A DNA stretch of 55,537 bases, taken from Burkholderiaceae bacterium. GTDB lineage: Bacteria > Pseudomonadota > Gammaproteobacteria > Burkholderiales > Burkholderiaceae_C. Position numbers and translations under genes: made by a program. The notes under the pieces were generated by a model, which was not told the DNA's origin, made no database searches, and worked only from the letters and a program-made list of their open reading frames with translations. The DNA lies in contig JAURZS010000111.1 in assembly GCA_030653255.1 (NCBI GenBank), forward strand, positions 1 to 55,537, in the 5' to 3' direction. Numbering within the stretch: position 1 is the stretch's first letter; the number at the start of each line of letters is the position of its first letter. This document shows positions 11,890 through 19,801 of the stretch, piece by piece.

Positions 11890-11918
11890 AAAAAAGCCGC
11901 CCGTGAGGGCGGCTTTTC
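11890..11918 (-). terminator. Intrinsic terminator downstream of the porin gene
   Basis: An 11-bp stem (11893-11903 with 11908-11918) with a four-base loop reads, on the minus strand, as a GC-rich hairpin followed by a run of seven T. It lies about 40 bp after the porin stop codon. Confidence 0.93.
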
Positions 11919-11958
11919 AAATCTTCAGGATCGAAGCTGGCACGAGGCCAGCCATCGA

Positions 11959-13044
11959 TCAGAAGCTGTGGCGGAAGCCGATGTCGTAGCCGCTGGAGTT
12001 GCTGCTGGCAGCAGTCACAGCACCGTTCAGGCCCACAGCAGCACCGCCGCTGTTGCGAACGCGAGCGTACGTGGTGTACAGAGCGGTACGCTTGGACAGG
12101 TTGTGCACATAGCCCAGAGCGATCTTCGTGGACTTGGGCGAAGCGCCTGCGTCGGTACGATAGGTGGAGTAAGCCAGGCGAACCAGGCCAGCACCGCCGA
12201 CGGGGATATGGCCGCCGATCAAAGCGCCACGGCCAGCCACTGCCACGGCCGACGAAACGCGCTCGCGGGTGACTTGGGCCATCAGGTTGACAACCTTGAA
12301 GTCGTAGGAAGCGCCCAGGTTCGACTGACGGATGTCGCCAGTTGCGTACTTGGTGGTGCCGGTGGCCAGGTAAATCTTGGCCGGGCCAGCAGCGTAGCCG
12401 ATGCGCAGGCTGGTGCCCGTGCCGTCCTTGTCGGTAACAGCGCCGATTTGGTTGTTTTCACCGCGATAGTGTTGCAGCCAGCCGGAGAAGCCGCCCAGCT
12501 TGTTGGGGGTCAGGTAGCCGACCGAGTTCGAAGCACGAACTGCCGTCACGCCGCCGATGGTGGAGACCAGGGTCAGGGTCGAGCCAACGCCCAGGGTGCC
12601 GAACGGATCGAATTCCGTCAGGGTCCAGAAATGCGGCGTGTAGTCACGGCCAGCGCGCAGTTCACCCCAGTTGCCAGCCAGGCTGACAGTGGAACGACGG
12701 CCGAACGTCAGGCCTTGACGGCCGACGAGAGCACCAGCAGGCGCTGCGCCAGTGGCCTGGTTGTTGGTGTTGGTCGCGGCGCCAGAGCCGTCATCATTGA
12801 TGACAGCGGCCTCGAGCCAGAAGCTGGCGGACATGCCGCCACCCAGGTCTTCCGTACCACGGAAGCCCAGACGGCTGGTCGTCAGACCGGAATGGGTCAG
12901 TTGGGTCTTGCTGGAAGAACCAGCGCCGCTGCCGCTGCCATGAGCCCAGGTAGCGTCGACCACACCGAACAGGGTGACCGAAGATTGAGCAGAAGCCACG
13001 CCGACAACAGCCAGGGCAGCCAAAGCAACTAGTGATTTTTTCAT
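11959..13044 (-). CDS. General outer-membrane porin (Porin_4 type)
   Basis: The 361-residue precursor has a classical signal peptide (MKKSLVALAALAVVGVASAQ) and then SSVTLFGVVDATW, the typical first strand of Burkholderiales porins. Internal features include LGFRGTEDLGGGMSASFWLE, GRQGLTFGRRSTVSLAG and the constriction-loop region near LRAGRDYTPHFW. The final strand ends in phenylalanine (IGFRHSF), the signal for outer-membrane assembly. It should form a trimeric beta-barrel for diffusion of small hydrophilic solutes. GGAG lies 10 bases upstream of the ATG at 13044. A strong terminator follows. The long 5' region (about 300 bp to coq7) probably holds its promoter. Confidence 0.96.
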   Translation of the reverse strand: MKKSLVALAALAVVGVASAQSSVTLFGVVDATWAHGSGSGAGSSSKTQLTHSGLTTSRLGFRGTEDLGGGMSASFWLEAAVINDDGSGAATNTNNQATGAAPAGALVGRQGLTFGRRSTVSLAGNWGELRAGRDYTPHFWTLTEFDPFGTLGVGSTLTLVSTIGGVTAVRASNSVGYLTPNKLGGFSGWLQHYRGENNQIGAVTDKDGTGTSLRIGYAAGPAKIYLATGTTKYATGDIRQSNLGASYDFKVVNLMAQVTRERVSSAVAVAGRGALIGGHIPVGGAGLVRLAYSTYRTDAGASPKSTKIALGYVHNLSKRTALYTTYARVRNSGGAAVGLNGAVTAASSNSSGYDIGFRHSF

Positions 13045-13217
13045 TGCAAGTTTCTCCAAGGTTAAACATAGGGCACCGGTACGAGAGAAACACTGGATGC
13101 TGCCAACCATATGCTCCTGCCGGTTCCCCGGGCCAACCTCCGGTTTAGGGAAGTTGTCGTTATTGCACCAGAGGCGGCATTCTTTCGCAAAGGATTTAAC
13201 CCCCCGGCACACATTTC

Positions 13218-13233
13218 GTTGCACCCCTGCAAC
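13218..13233. promoter_or_regulatory. Inverted repeat in the porin/coq7 divergent region
   Basis: GTTGCA (13218-13223), CCCC, TGCAAC (13228-13233) form a perfect inverted repeat about 175 bp upstream of the porin start and 110 bp upstream of coq7. It may be an operator for either gene. Apart from this and the coq7 leader repeats, the 13045-13343 gap holds no gene I can support. Confidence 0.3.
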
Positions 13234-13263
13234 AAAGCTCTGTGCGGGGGAGGGTAACTCGAT

Positions 13264-13313
13264 GGGTTTACACTGGAACCTGTTCGATAAACCCGCAAAA
13301 ACTTAGGGTTTTT
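13264..13313 (+). promoter_or_regulatory. Possible attenuator-like leader before coq7
   Basis: Three mutually complementary segments lie in order: GGGTTTA (13264-13270), TAAACCC (13288-13294) and AGGGTTTTT (13305-13313). The middle segment can pair with the first (7 bp) or with the third (6 bp, followed by a short T-run). This is the layout of an antiterminator/terminator switch, but both stems are weak. Confidence 0.25.
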
Positions 13314-13343
13314 CTTGATTTTCCCGGCTTTGAAACCGACTCC

Positions 13344-13964
13344 ATGCTCGACCAGCTCCTGAGCACCGCCGATACGGCCCTGCGCACCCTCTTTGCTCCG
13401 CCGCCGAGCCGGCGCCCGCCACCGACCGAAACGCGCGTGGCTCCGGTTCTGAGCAAGAGCGAACAGGCGCTTTCCGGCGCGCTGATGCGCGTGAACCATG
13501 TCGGAGAAATCTGCGCTCAGGCGCTTTATACGGCGCAGGCGCTGGCAACAGGCAATGCAGCTCTGCGCGCCCATTACGAGCAGGCTGCGCGTGAGGAAGG
13601 CGATCACTTGGCATGGACGCGCCAGCGGCTGGACCAGTTGGGCGCCAGCCCTTCAGCGCTCAACCCGCTCTGGTACGCGGGGGCCTTCGGTCTGGGTCTG
13701 ATTGCAGGTCGTCTCGGGGATCCCATCAGCTTGGGCTTTGTGGTTGAAACCGAGCGTCAAGTGGAAGCGCACCTGCAAAGTCACCTGGAGCGACTCCCCG
13801 CCGCCGACCTGGCATCGCGCGCCATCGTGCGCCAGATGAAGGACGAGGAAGCGCAACACGCGGACAAGGCATTGCATGCCGGGGCCCAGGCGCTCCCGGA
13901 GCCGGCCCGCGCGCTGATGAAAGCCGCGGCCAGGGTCATGACGACGACCGCGCACTACATCTAG
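13344..13964 (+). CDS. coq7: 2-octaprenyl-3-methyl-6-methoxy-1,4-benzoquinol hydroxylase, Coq7 type
   Basis: This 206-residue di-iron hydroxylase carries out the last ring hydroxylation in ubiquinone biosynthesis. The carboxylate and histidine ligands are visible in [14 protein letters not shown] (Glu), [10 protein letters not shown] (Glu and His), [12 protein letters not shown] (Glu) and [12 protein letters not shown] (Glu and His). This replaces the flavin enzyme UbiF of enterobacteria and is typical of Burkholderiales. I chose the ATG at 13344 ([17 protein letters not shown]); the open frame runs 34 codons further upstream without family-like sequence. It is convergent with osmC, ending 18 bp from that gene's stop codon. 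It acts as a membrane-associated protein. Confidence 0.96.
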   Translation: MLDQLLSTADTALRTLFAPPPSRRPPPTETRVAPVLSKSEQALSGALMRVNHVGEICAQALYTAQALATGNAALRAHYEQAAREEGDHLAWTRQRLDQLGASPSALNPLWYAGAFGLGLIAGRLGDPISLGFVVETERQVEAHLQSHLERLPAADLASRAIVRQMKDEEAQHADKALHAGAQALPEPARALMKAAARVMTTTAHYI

Positions 13965-13982
13965 GACGGGCTCAGGCCGGGG

Positions 13983-14438
13983 TCAGACCTCGGTCAACTC
14001 GAAACTGGTAGTAATTTCCGCCGTCTTGCCCCGCATGCTACTGGCGGACCAGTTTTTTCCGTGGCTCATGGCAATCGCCCGCTCCACTGCCGCCGGCGCA
14101 ATGCCTTTGCCGCTCACCGTGAAGTGCATATTGATGCGGGTGAACACCTTGGGGTCCACATCGGCGCGCTCGGCAGATATCTTCACGCTGCATCCGCGCA
14201 CATCGTGACGCCCCCGCTTGAGGATCAGCACCACATCGTAGGCCGTGCAGCCGCCGGTGCCCGCGAGCAGCGTCTCCATCGGTCTGGGCGCCAGATTCTG
14301 ACCACCGTTCTTGGGATTGACGCTGTCCGGTGCGCCGTCCATGACCAGGGTGTGGCCGCTCCCGGTCTCAGCCACAAAGCCCATCCCTGAACGCGTCCCG
14401 GCCCCGCCGGTCCAGCTCACAGTGCATTCCATCGTCAT
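13983..14438 (-). CDS. OsmC family peroxiredoxin-like protein
   Basis: The 151-residue protein matches the YhfA/OsmC family. The first redox cysteine lies in LAGTGGCTAYDVVLIL near residue 80. HFTVSGKGI and ERAIAMSHGKNWSASSML-like residues follow, where the second family cysteine is replaced: the segment reads SHGKNWSAS. Members reduce organic hydroperoxides with two cysteines, so loss of one suggests a YhfA-like, non-classical member. The start at the ATG 14438 is backed by GAGGTGA 5 bases upstream; a second ATG two codons later is also possible. The gene is divergent from the small-RNA/ilvA region. Confidence 0.9.
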   Translation of the reverse strand: MTMECTVSWTGGAGTRSGMGFVAETGSGHTLVMDGAPDSVNPKNGGQNLAPRPMETLLAGTGGCTAYDVVLILKRGRHDVRGCSVKISAERADVDPKVFTRINMHFTVSGKGIAPAAVERAIAMSHGKNWSASSMRGKTAEITTSFELTEV

Positions 14439-14530
14439 CGCTTCACCTCGTCTGTAGTATCAGTTTCGCTTTACGGGCACAAATTTACCTACTGAAAGCC
14501 TCTCAACCTAGGTTAAACACCTATTTTTTG

Positions 14531-14559
14531 TTGCGACGCAGCAAGTAAAGGGGTACATT
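14531..14559 (+). promoter_or_regulatory. Candidate sigma-70 promoter of the small RNA
   Basis: TTGCGA (14531-14536) and TACATT (14554-14559) are separated by exactly 17 bp, with an AT-rich CTATTTTTTG stretch just upstream. A start of transcription near 14566 is expected, immediately before the first hairpin of the candidate RNA. Confidence 0.5.
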
Positions 14560-14565
14560 CTTGCT

Positions 14566-14657
14566 CATGGCACAGGATATCTTCTGTGCACCGATTGTCT
14601 CCTCCACCCTCCGAACAGGTGGATTCAGCCCCGAGTCGCAAGATTCGGGGCTTTTTT
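14566..14657 (+). ncRNA. Candidate small RNA with an anti-Shine-Dalgarno linker
   Basis: About 92 nt are bounded by a promoter-like sequence and an intrinsic terminator. Three consecutive hairpins can be drawn: GCACAG/CTGTGC (14570-14575 with 14584-14589), TCCACC/GGTGGA (14603-14608 with 14618-14623) and the terminator stem (14627-14652). The linker between hairpins 1 and 2 contains TTGTCTCC (14595-14602), complementary to purine-rich ribosome binding sites. No convincing protein is encoded. It could be a trans-acting sRNA or, alternatively, a terminated leader of ilvA, whose start codon is about 50 bp further on. I do not recognise a named RNA family. Confidence 0.5.
14627..14657 (+). terminator. 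Intrinsic terminator upstream of ilvA
   Basis: AGCCCCGA (14627-14634) pairs with TCGGGGCT (14645-14652). Three further pairs, including one G-T, close on a GCAA loop, and six T follow (14652-14657). It is oriented to end a plus-strand transcript before ilvA. Confidence 0.9.
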
Positions 14658-14708
14658 CTGGGTTGTGCTCCAGTGGAATAATCACCCCTTGTCCCCCTGG
14701 CGCATCCC

Positions 14709-16265
14709 ATGAAGTCCCCCAAATCCAAGCCCCTCACGCCCGCCGACTATCTCAAGAAAATCCTCACGGCGCGCGTCTATGACGTGGCCGTGGAGTCCGC
14801 TCTGGAGCCTGCGCGCAACCTGAGCCGGCGCCTGCACAACAAGGTGCTGCTCAAGCGCGAGGACCAGCAGGCGGTGTTCAGCTTCAAGCTGCGTGGCGCC
14901 TACAACAAGATGGCCGGCCTCACGCCGGAGCAGCTGAAAAAAGGCGTGATCTGCGCCTCGGCCGGCAACCATGCCCAGGGCGTGGCGCTCAGCGCGCACA
15001 AGCTCGGTTCACGCGCAGTCATTGTCATGCCGGTGACGACACCGCAGCTCAAGATCGATGCCGTGCGGGCACTGGGCGGTGAGGTCGTGCTGTTTGGCGA
15101 AAGTTACTCGGATGCCCATCAGCATGCCCTGCAGCTCGAAAAGGTCCAGGGGCTGACCTTTGTGCACCCTTTTGACGATCCGGACGTAATTGCCGGCCAG
15201 GGCACGATCGCGATGGAGATCCTGCGCCAGCACCAGGGACCGCTGCATGCCGTGTTCGTGGCCATCGGCGGCGGCGGGCTGGTTGCAGGCGTTGCAAATT
15301 ACATCAAGGCGGTGCGCCCCGAGATCAAGGTCATCGGCGTGCAGATGAACGACTCGGACGCGATGATGCAATCGGTGGCCCAGAACAAGCGCATCACCCT
15401 CGATGAGGTCGGATTGTTCTCCGACGGCACCGCAGTCAAGCAAGTCGGCGAGGAGACTTTCCGCGTGGCGCGCGGCCTGGTCGACGAGTTCGTGACCGTG
15501 GACACCGATGCCGTGTGCGCCGCGATCAAGGATGTTTTTGTCGACACCCGCAGCATCGTGGAGCCGGCCGGCGCGCTGGCCGTGGCCGCCATCAAGCAGT
15601 ACGTGGCAAGGAACAAGACGCGCGGCGAGACTTATGCCGCGATCCTGTGCGGCGCGAACATGAATTTCGACCGGCTGCGCTTCGTCGCTGAGCGCGCCGA
15701 AGTGGGCGAGGAACGCGAGGCGCTTTTTGCGGTGACCATCCCCGAGGAACGCGGCAGTTTTCGGCGCTTTTGCGAAACCATCGGCGGGCTGCCTGGCGGG
15801 CCGCGCAATGTCACCGAGTTCAACTACCGCATCAGCGACTCGCAGCGTGCCCATGTGTTCGTCGGACTGACCACGCAGGGCAAGGGCGAATCACAGAAAA
15901 TCGCAGCAAACTTTACGCGGCACGGCTTCGATGCGCTGGACCTCACGCACGACGAACTGGCCAAGGAGCATGTGCGCCACATGGTGGGTGGGCACTCTGC
16001 CCTGGCGCGCGACGAGCGGCTGCTGCGTTTCGTATTTCCGGAACGCCCCGGCGCCTTGCTGAAGTTCCTGAGCCTGATGCGCCCGGGCTGGAACATCAGC
16101 CTGTTCCATTACCGCAACCAGGGCGCGGACTATGGCCGCATTTTGGTCGGTCTGCAAGTGCCCAAGACGGATGACAAGGCGTTCCGGAAATTCCTCGATG
16201 CCCTGGCTTATCCCTGCGTGGAAGAGACGAACAATCCTGTCTACAGATTGTTCCTCCAGAGCTGA
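14709..16265 (+). CDS. ilvA: Threonine ammonia-lyase, biosynthetic
   Basis: This 518-residue enzyme deaminates threonine to 2-oxobutanoate, the first committed step of isoleucine synthesis. The PLP lysine is in SFKLRGAYNKM (Lys60) and the phosphate-binding glycine loop is VAIGGGGLVAGVANYI. After about residue 330 come two ACT-like regulatory repeats (EERGSFRRFCETIGG and ERPGALLKFLSLMRPG). That long C-terminus is typical of the isoleucine-inhibited biosynthetic form rather than the short catabolic TdcB. The ATG at 14709 fits. The gene stands alone, with a candidate small RNA and terminator just upstream that could also act as a leader control element. Confidence 0.97.
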   Translation: MKSPKSKPLTPADYLKKILTARVYDVAVESALEPARNLSRRLHNKVLLKREDQQAVFSFKLRGAYNKMAGLTPEQLKKGVICASAGNHAQGVALSAHKLGSRAVIVMPVTTPQLKIDAVRALGGEVVLFGESYSDAHQHALQLEKVQGLTFVHPFDDPDVIAGQGTIAMEILRQHQGPLHAVFVAIGGGGLVAGVANYIKAVRPEIKVIGVQMNDSDAMMQSVAQNKRITLDEVGLFSDGTAVKQVGEETFRVARGLVDEFVTVDTDAVCAAIKDVFVDTRSIVEPAGALAVAAIKQYVARNKTRGETYAAILCGANMNFDRLRFVAERAEVGEEREALFAVTIPEERGSFRRFCETIGGLPGGPRNVTEFNYRISDSQRAHVFVGLTTQGKGESQKIAANFTRHGFDALDLTHDELAKEHVRHMVGGHSALARDERLLRFVFPERPGALLKFLSLMRPGWNISLFHYRNQGADYGRILVGLQVPKTDDKAFRKFLDALAYPCVEETNNPVYRLFLQS

Positions 16266-16319
16266 CCCGCCGCCGGCGGAATTCCAAGCGCATAACGCCG
16301 GAGGCGGGGCTCGCCGCGC

Positions 16320-16757
16320 TCACTTCATGAGCGGGGGCATGTCCAGCGTGATCGACGGCTCGCCGTCGACGCCGGCGAGCACGGCACGGCGCGGACCGAC
16401 CGATTTCAGAATCAGGCCCTCCTCCAGCCGGCTGCCCACGCGATAGGGCCGGGCAGGCTTGCCATCGATGGCGATCAGGGCCGCGCCCCGGCGTGATCGA
16501 CTGGCGATCACGCCGAGCAAGGCGAAGCGACTGGCCGCCGGCTGCGCGGAGGCTGCGGGCGCTGCGCCAGCGCCCAGCAGCCGCGCCAGTGCAAGCGCAT
16601 CCACAGGAGCCGCCTGGTACGCCGGTGGCGCTGCGGGCGGTGGGGCGGCGGGCGTCGTCAGCCCCATCAGCCAGTATGTGGCGCTGCCCACGGCAAAAGC
16701 CCACAGCGCGAAGCTAAGGCCCCGGACTGTCCATGTGCTTTGCGAAGGAATCGACAT
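16320..16757 (-). CDS. gspC: Type II secretion inner-membrane protein GspC, short form
   Basis: The 145-residue protein has one N-terminal membrane helix (FALWAFAVGSATYWLMGL), a proline/alanine-rich linker and a homology-region domain. That domain includes FALLGVIASRSRRGAALIAI and a SRLEEGLILKSVGPRRAVL segment. GspC links the inner-membrane platform to the secretin GspD. Longer homologues carry a C-terminal PDZ or coiled-coil domain, which is absent here. The start is the ATG at 16757; the frame stays open far upstream, but that part overlaps gspG antisense. It is divergent from gspG with only 48 bp between the start codons, so a shared promoter region is likely. Confidence 0.8.
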   Translation of the reverse strand: MSIPSQSTWTVRGLSFALWAFAVGSATYWLMGLTTPAAPPPAAPPAYQAAPVDALALARLLGAGAAPAASAQPAASRFALLGVIASRSRRGAALIAIDGKPARPYRVGSRLEEGLILKSVGPRRAVLAGVDGEPSITLDMPPLMK

Positions 16758-16805
16758 GCGAGGATTATCATTGAAGCGATCCAAGCTCGAAGGCGCCCCA
16801 CCGAT

Positions 16806-17267
16806 ATGAACCATCCCCTCCACGCCATCCGACGCCTGCGCCACGCGGGCGCGACCTTGAGGCAAGCGGGCTTCACGCTGATCGAACTCATGGTGGTATT
16901 GGTGATCATCGGTGTGCTCGCGGCCCTGATCGTGCCCAATGTGCTGGACCGGGCCGACGATGCGCGCGCCACGGCGGCCCGCACCGATGTCAACAACCTG
17001 ATGCAGGCGCTCAAGCTCTACCGTCTGGACAATCAGCGCTATCCCACCACCGAACAGGGGCTGCAGGCGTTGATCGCGAAGCCGGGCGCCGGTCCTGCGC
17101 CCGGCAACTGGAAGCCATATCTTGACAAGCTGCCCAGTGATCCCTGGGGCAGGCCCTATCAGTATTTGAACCCCGGCATCAAGGGCGAGGTCGACGTGAT
17201 GTCCTTCGGCGCCGACGGCCAGACTGGCGGCGAAGGCAAGAATGCCGACGTCGGGAGCTGGCAGTAG
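16806..17267 (+). CDS. gspG: Type II secretion major pseudopilin GspG
   Basis: The 153-residue product has a prepilin leader cut between Gly22 and Phe23 (QAG/FTLIELMVVLVIIGVL) with Glu at +5. The conserved major-pseudopilin body follows: YRLDNQRYPTTEQGLQALI, PYLDKLPSDPWGRPYQYLNPG and a C-terminal DGQTGGEGKNADVGSW calcium-loop region. GspG polymerises into the periplasmic pseudopilus that pushes substrates through the secretin. I chose the ATG at 16806, which gives a normal leader length. It is the first gene of a ten-gene plus-strand T2SS operon. Confidence 0.97.
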   Translation: MNHPLHAIRRLRHAGATLRQAGFTLIELMVVLVIIGVLAALIVPNVLDRADDARATAARTDVNNLMQALKLYRLDNQRYPTTEQGLQALIAKPGAGPAPGNWKPYLDKLPSDPWGRPYQYLNPGIKGEVDVMSFGADGQTGGEGKNADVGSWQ

Positions 17268-17276
17268 GCGCCCTGG

Positions 17277-17699
17277 ATGCGCGCCCGGGGTTTCACACTG
17301 CTCGAATTGCTGGTTGTGGTGGCCATCATGGCGCTGGCCACAGCAGGTGTGGGGTTGGCCATGCGCGACTCGGCGCAGTCGCAACTCGACCGCGAGGCCG
17401 AGCGCCTGGTGGCCTTGCTGGAATCGGCAAGGGCCCGCTCAAGAGCCAGCGGTGAGCCGGTGCAATGGCAGGCCGCGGCCCAGGGCTTCGCATTCCAGGG
17501 ACTGCCGCAGGATGCCATGCCGCACCAGTGGCTCGATGCAGGCACGGCGGTGCTCGGCTCCGTCACGTTGACACTGGGGCCGGAGCCCATCATCGGCCGT
17601 CAGGAACTGGTGCTGACACGGTCTGCTGAGCCGGCTCGCAGGCTGCGCATCGCGACCGATGGCCTGCGTCCTTTTAAGGTGATGGCGGATACGCCATGA
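17277..17699 (+). CDS. gspH: Type II secretion minor pseudopilin GspH
   Basis: The 140-residue protein has a very short leader and a class III cleavage site (MRARG/FTLLELLVVVAIMAL) with Glu at +5. The body is a GspH-like domain with the conserved REAERLVALLESARARSRASG segment, near residues 40-60. It is a minor component of the pseudopilus, in the inner membrane/periplasm. It starts 9 bases after gspG and overlaps gspI by four bases (ATGA at 17696-17699), so translation is coupled. Confidence 0.93.
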   Translation: MRARGFTLLELLVVVAIMALATAGVGLAMRDSAQSQLDREAERLVALLESARARSRASGEPVQWQAAAQGFAFQGLPQDAMPHQWLDAGTAVLGSVTLTLGPEPIIGRQELVLTRSAEPARRLRIATDGLRPFKVMADTP

Positions 17700-18052
17700 G
17701 GCAGGCGCGAGGCTTTACCCTGATCGAGGTGCTGGTGGCGCTGGGCATTGTGTCCATCGCGCTGGTCGCAGGCTTGCAGTCAACCACCGCATTGACGCGC
17801 AATGCGATGCGCCAATCGGACTTGCTGCTGGCGCATCTGTGCGCCGAGAACGAGCTGGTGCGCGTGCGGCTGTCGCGGCAGATGCCCGGCGTGGGCGACA
17901 CCTCCCTGGGCTGCGAGCAGGCTGGCCGCGCCTTCGAGGTCAGGCTGTCGGTGCGGCCCACACCGAACCCCAGTTTCCGGCGCGTGGACGCGCAGGTGCT
18001 CGATGGCACGACGCCTGTGCTTCGACTGTCCACCGTGGTGGGGCGGTACTGA
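17696..18052 (+). CDS. gspI: Type II secretion minor pseudopilin GspI
   Basis: The 118-residue protein has a six-residue leader (MRQARG/FTLIEVLVALGIVSIAL), Glu at +5, and the GspI hallmark segment LAHLCAENELVRVRL with a conserved alanine-glutamate-asparagine. It forms the tip complex of the pseudopilus with GspJ and GspK. The start overlaps the gspH stop codon; gspJ follows after 3 bases. Confidence 0.94.
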   Translation: MRQARGFTLIEVLVALGIVSIALVAGLQSTTALTRNAMRQSDLLLAHLCAENELVRVRLSRQMPGVGDTSLGCEQAGRAFEVRLSVRPTPNPSFRRVDAQVLDGTTPVLRLSTVVGRY

Positions 18053-18055
18053 GTC

Positions 18056-18784
18056 ATGGCTGCGACCCAGACCGGACTTGGCATGCGCCGCGAGGCTCCA
18101 CCCCCGTGGCGGCCCGCCGCGCGCGGCTTCACGCTTGTCGAGCTGCTGGTCGCGCTGGGCGTGATGGCGCTGCTGGCGATGTTGAGCTGGCGCGGGCTCG
18201 ATGGCATGGCGCGCGCTCAGTCGCAGACACAAACGCGCAGCGACGAGGTGTTGACGCTGCAAGCCGGACTCGGCCAATGGAGCGCAGACCTGGACGCACT
18301 GGTGCAATTGCCGCAGGCCAGCGCCATCGACTGGGACGGTCGGGTCTTGCGCCTCACGCGGCGCAGCACCAGGGCGCCCTCCGACGGGGTGCTGGTGGTG
18401 GCCTGGTCGCGGCGCGAGTCCGACGGCGGACAGTGGCTGCGCTGGCAGTCGCCGCCGGTGACTACCCGTGGCGCCCTGGAGACGGCGTGGCTGATGGCCG
18501 CGACGTGGGCCCGCACGCCGGGCGATGAACAGCGGCGTTTCGAGGTGCCGGTTGCCGCTTTGCAGGACTGGCAGATTTTCTATTTCCGGGCCGACGCCTG
18601 GACCCATCCACAGTCGAGCGACACCGGGCCAGGACTCGCCGCGCTCCGAGCCACCGCCGTGCCGGGGATCGCCACGATTCCCGATGGCGTGCGCCTTGTG
18701 CTGACTTTGCCACCGGGCCAGGCCTTGAGCGGGCGCATCACGCGCGACTGGGTGCGTCCCACGCTCGGCGGAGGCAAATCATGA
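18056..18784 (+). CDS. gspJ: Type II secretion minor pseudopilin GspJ
   Basis: The 242-residue protein has a 24-residue leader and the prepilin site ARG/FTLVELLVALGVMALLAML with Glu at +5. LSWRGLDGMARAQSQT and a long beta-rich periplasmic domain follow. With GspI and GspK it forms the pseudopilus tip. An ATG at 18083 would give a shorter leader, but the first ATG at 18056 is compatible. It overlaps gspK by four bases at 18781-18784. Confidence 0.94.
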   Translation: MAATQTGLGMRREAPPPWRPAARGFTLVELLVALGVMALLAMLSWRGLDGMARAQSQTQTRSDEVLTLQAGLGQWSADLDALVQLPQASAIDWDGRVLRLTRRSTRAPSDGVLVVAWSRRESDGGQWLRWQSPPVTTRGALETAWLMAATWARTPGDEQRRFEVPVAALQDWQIFYFRADAWTHPQSSDTGPGLAALRATAVPGIATIPDGVRLVLTLPPGQALSGRITRDWVRPTLGGGKS

Positions 18785-19743
18785 GGGCTCAGCGCGGCGC
18801 GGCGCTGCTCATGGCCATGCTCACGGTGGCGCTGGTCGCAAGCTTCGCCGCGGCGGCACTTTGGCAGCAGTGGCGCGGCATCGAGGTTGAAGCCGCCGAG
18901 CGGTCGCGTGTGCAGTCGGGCTGGATACTGACGGGCGCACTGGACTGGTCGCGGCTGATCCTGCGCGAGGACGCCCGCACCGGCGGCGAGGACCACCTGG
19001 CCGAACCCTGGGCCGTGCCGCTGGAGGAAGCCCGCCTGTCCACCTTCCTCGCAGCAGAGCAGGGTGTGGCCGGCAGCGGCGACGGCGACGCGCGGGACGC
19101 TTTCCTATCGGGACGGATCGCCGACATGCAGTCGCGGCTCAATGTGGCCAATCTGATCGAGGCTGGCCGCATTTCAGCACCCGACCTGCGCGCCTTCACG
19201 CAACTGTTCGCACAGCTGGGACTGCCGCCACAGCAGCTCTCCGCCTTCGCCGAGAACTTGCGCTTCGCGTCGGACATCAGCGCCGATAACCGCTCGGGCG
19301 GCATGGCGGCCCTGATGCCGCAACAGGTCGAGCAGTTGGTCTGGCTGGGCCTGCCACCCGAGTCCATTGCACGCATCGCCCCTTTCGTGACGCTGCTGCC
19401 GCAGCGCACCCCGCTGAACCTCAACACCGCGCAAGCCGAGGCCATTCAGGCCAGCGTACCGGGGTTGAACATGTCCGATGCGCAGAGACTGGTCGCCGTG
19501 CGGCAGAGCGCGCCCTTTCGCAGCGTGGCCGATGCCGACCGGCTGCTGGGCGGCATCGGCGCACTGACCGAGAGCCGGTTCAGCGTGGCATCCCGCTTCT
19601 TCGAAGTCCGCGGCCGTCTGCGGCTCGATGGCAATATCGTCGAAGAGCGCTCGCTGGTGCAACGCGACGGCCTGGAGGTCAGGACCCTTTGGCGCCGGCG
19701 CGGCATCGTGCTGTCCGAACACGCACAAGCGCCTGTGCGCTGA
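18781..19743 (+). CDS. gspK: Type II secretion minor pseudopilin GspK
   Basis: The 320-residue protein begins MRAQRG/AALLMAMLTVALVAS. The usual Glu at +5 is missing, which is a known peculiarity of GspK. Its large alpha-helical domain contains ISDMQSRLN-like IADMQSRLNVANLIEAG, TPLNLNTAQAEAIQASVPG and MSDAQRLVAVR, as expected. GspK caps the pseudopilus tip and may contact substrate. It overlaps gspJ by four bases and lies 22-58 bases before gspL, depending on which gspL start is used. Confidence 0.95.
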   Translation: MRAQRGAALLMAMLTVALVASFAAAALWQQWRGIEVEAAERSRVQSGWILTGALDWSRLILREDARTGGEDHLAEPWAVPLEEARLSTFLAAEQGVAGSGDGDARDAFLSGRIADMQSRLNVANLIEAGRISAPDLRAFTQLFAQLGLPPQQLSAFAENLRFASDISADNRSGGMAALMPQQVEQLVWLGLPPESIARIAPFVTLLPQRTPLNLNTAQAEAIQASVPGLNMSDAQRLVAVRQSAPFRSVADADRLLGGIGALTESRFSVASRFFEVRGRLRLDGNIVEERSLVQRDGLEVRTLWRRRGIVLSEHAQAPVR

Positions 19744-19801
19744 CACGGCGCCATGACTCCGCGTCATGGCGCTGGCTCTCTACAATGGCCGGCTACAGCC
19801 T

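Noticed and set aside
14513-14737. A small minus-strand frame across the candidate small RNA and ilvA start
   Set aside because: It overlaps a terminator and a promoter-like region and shows no protein features.
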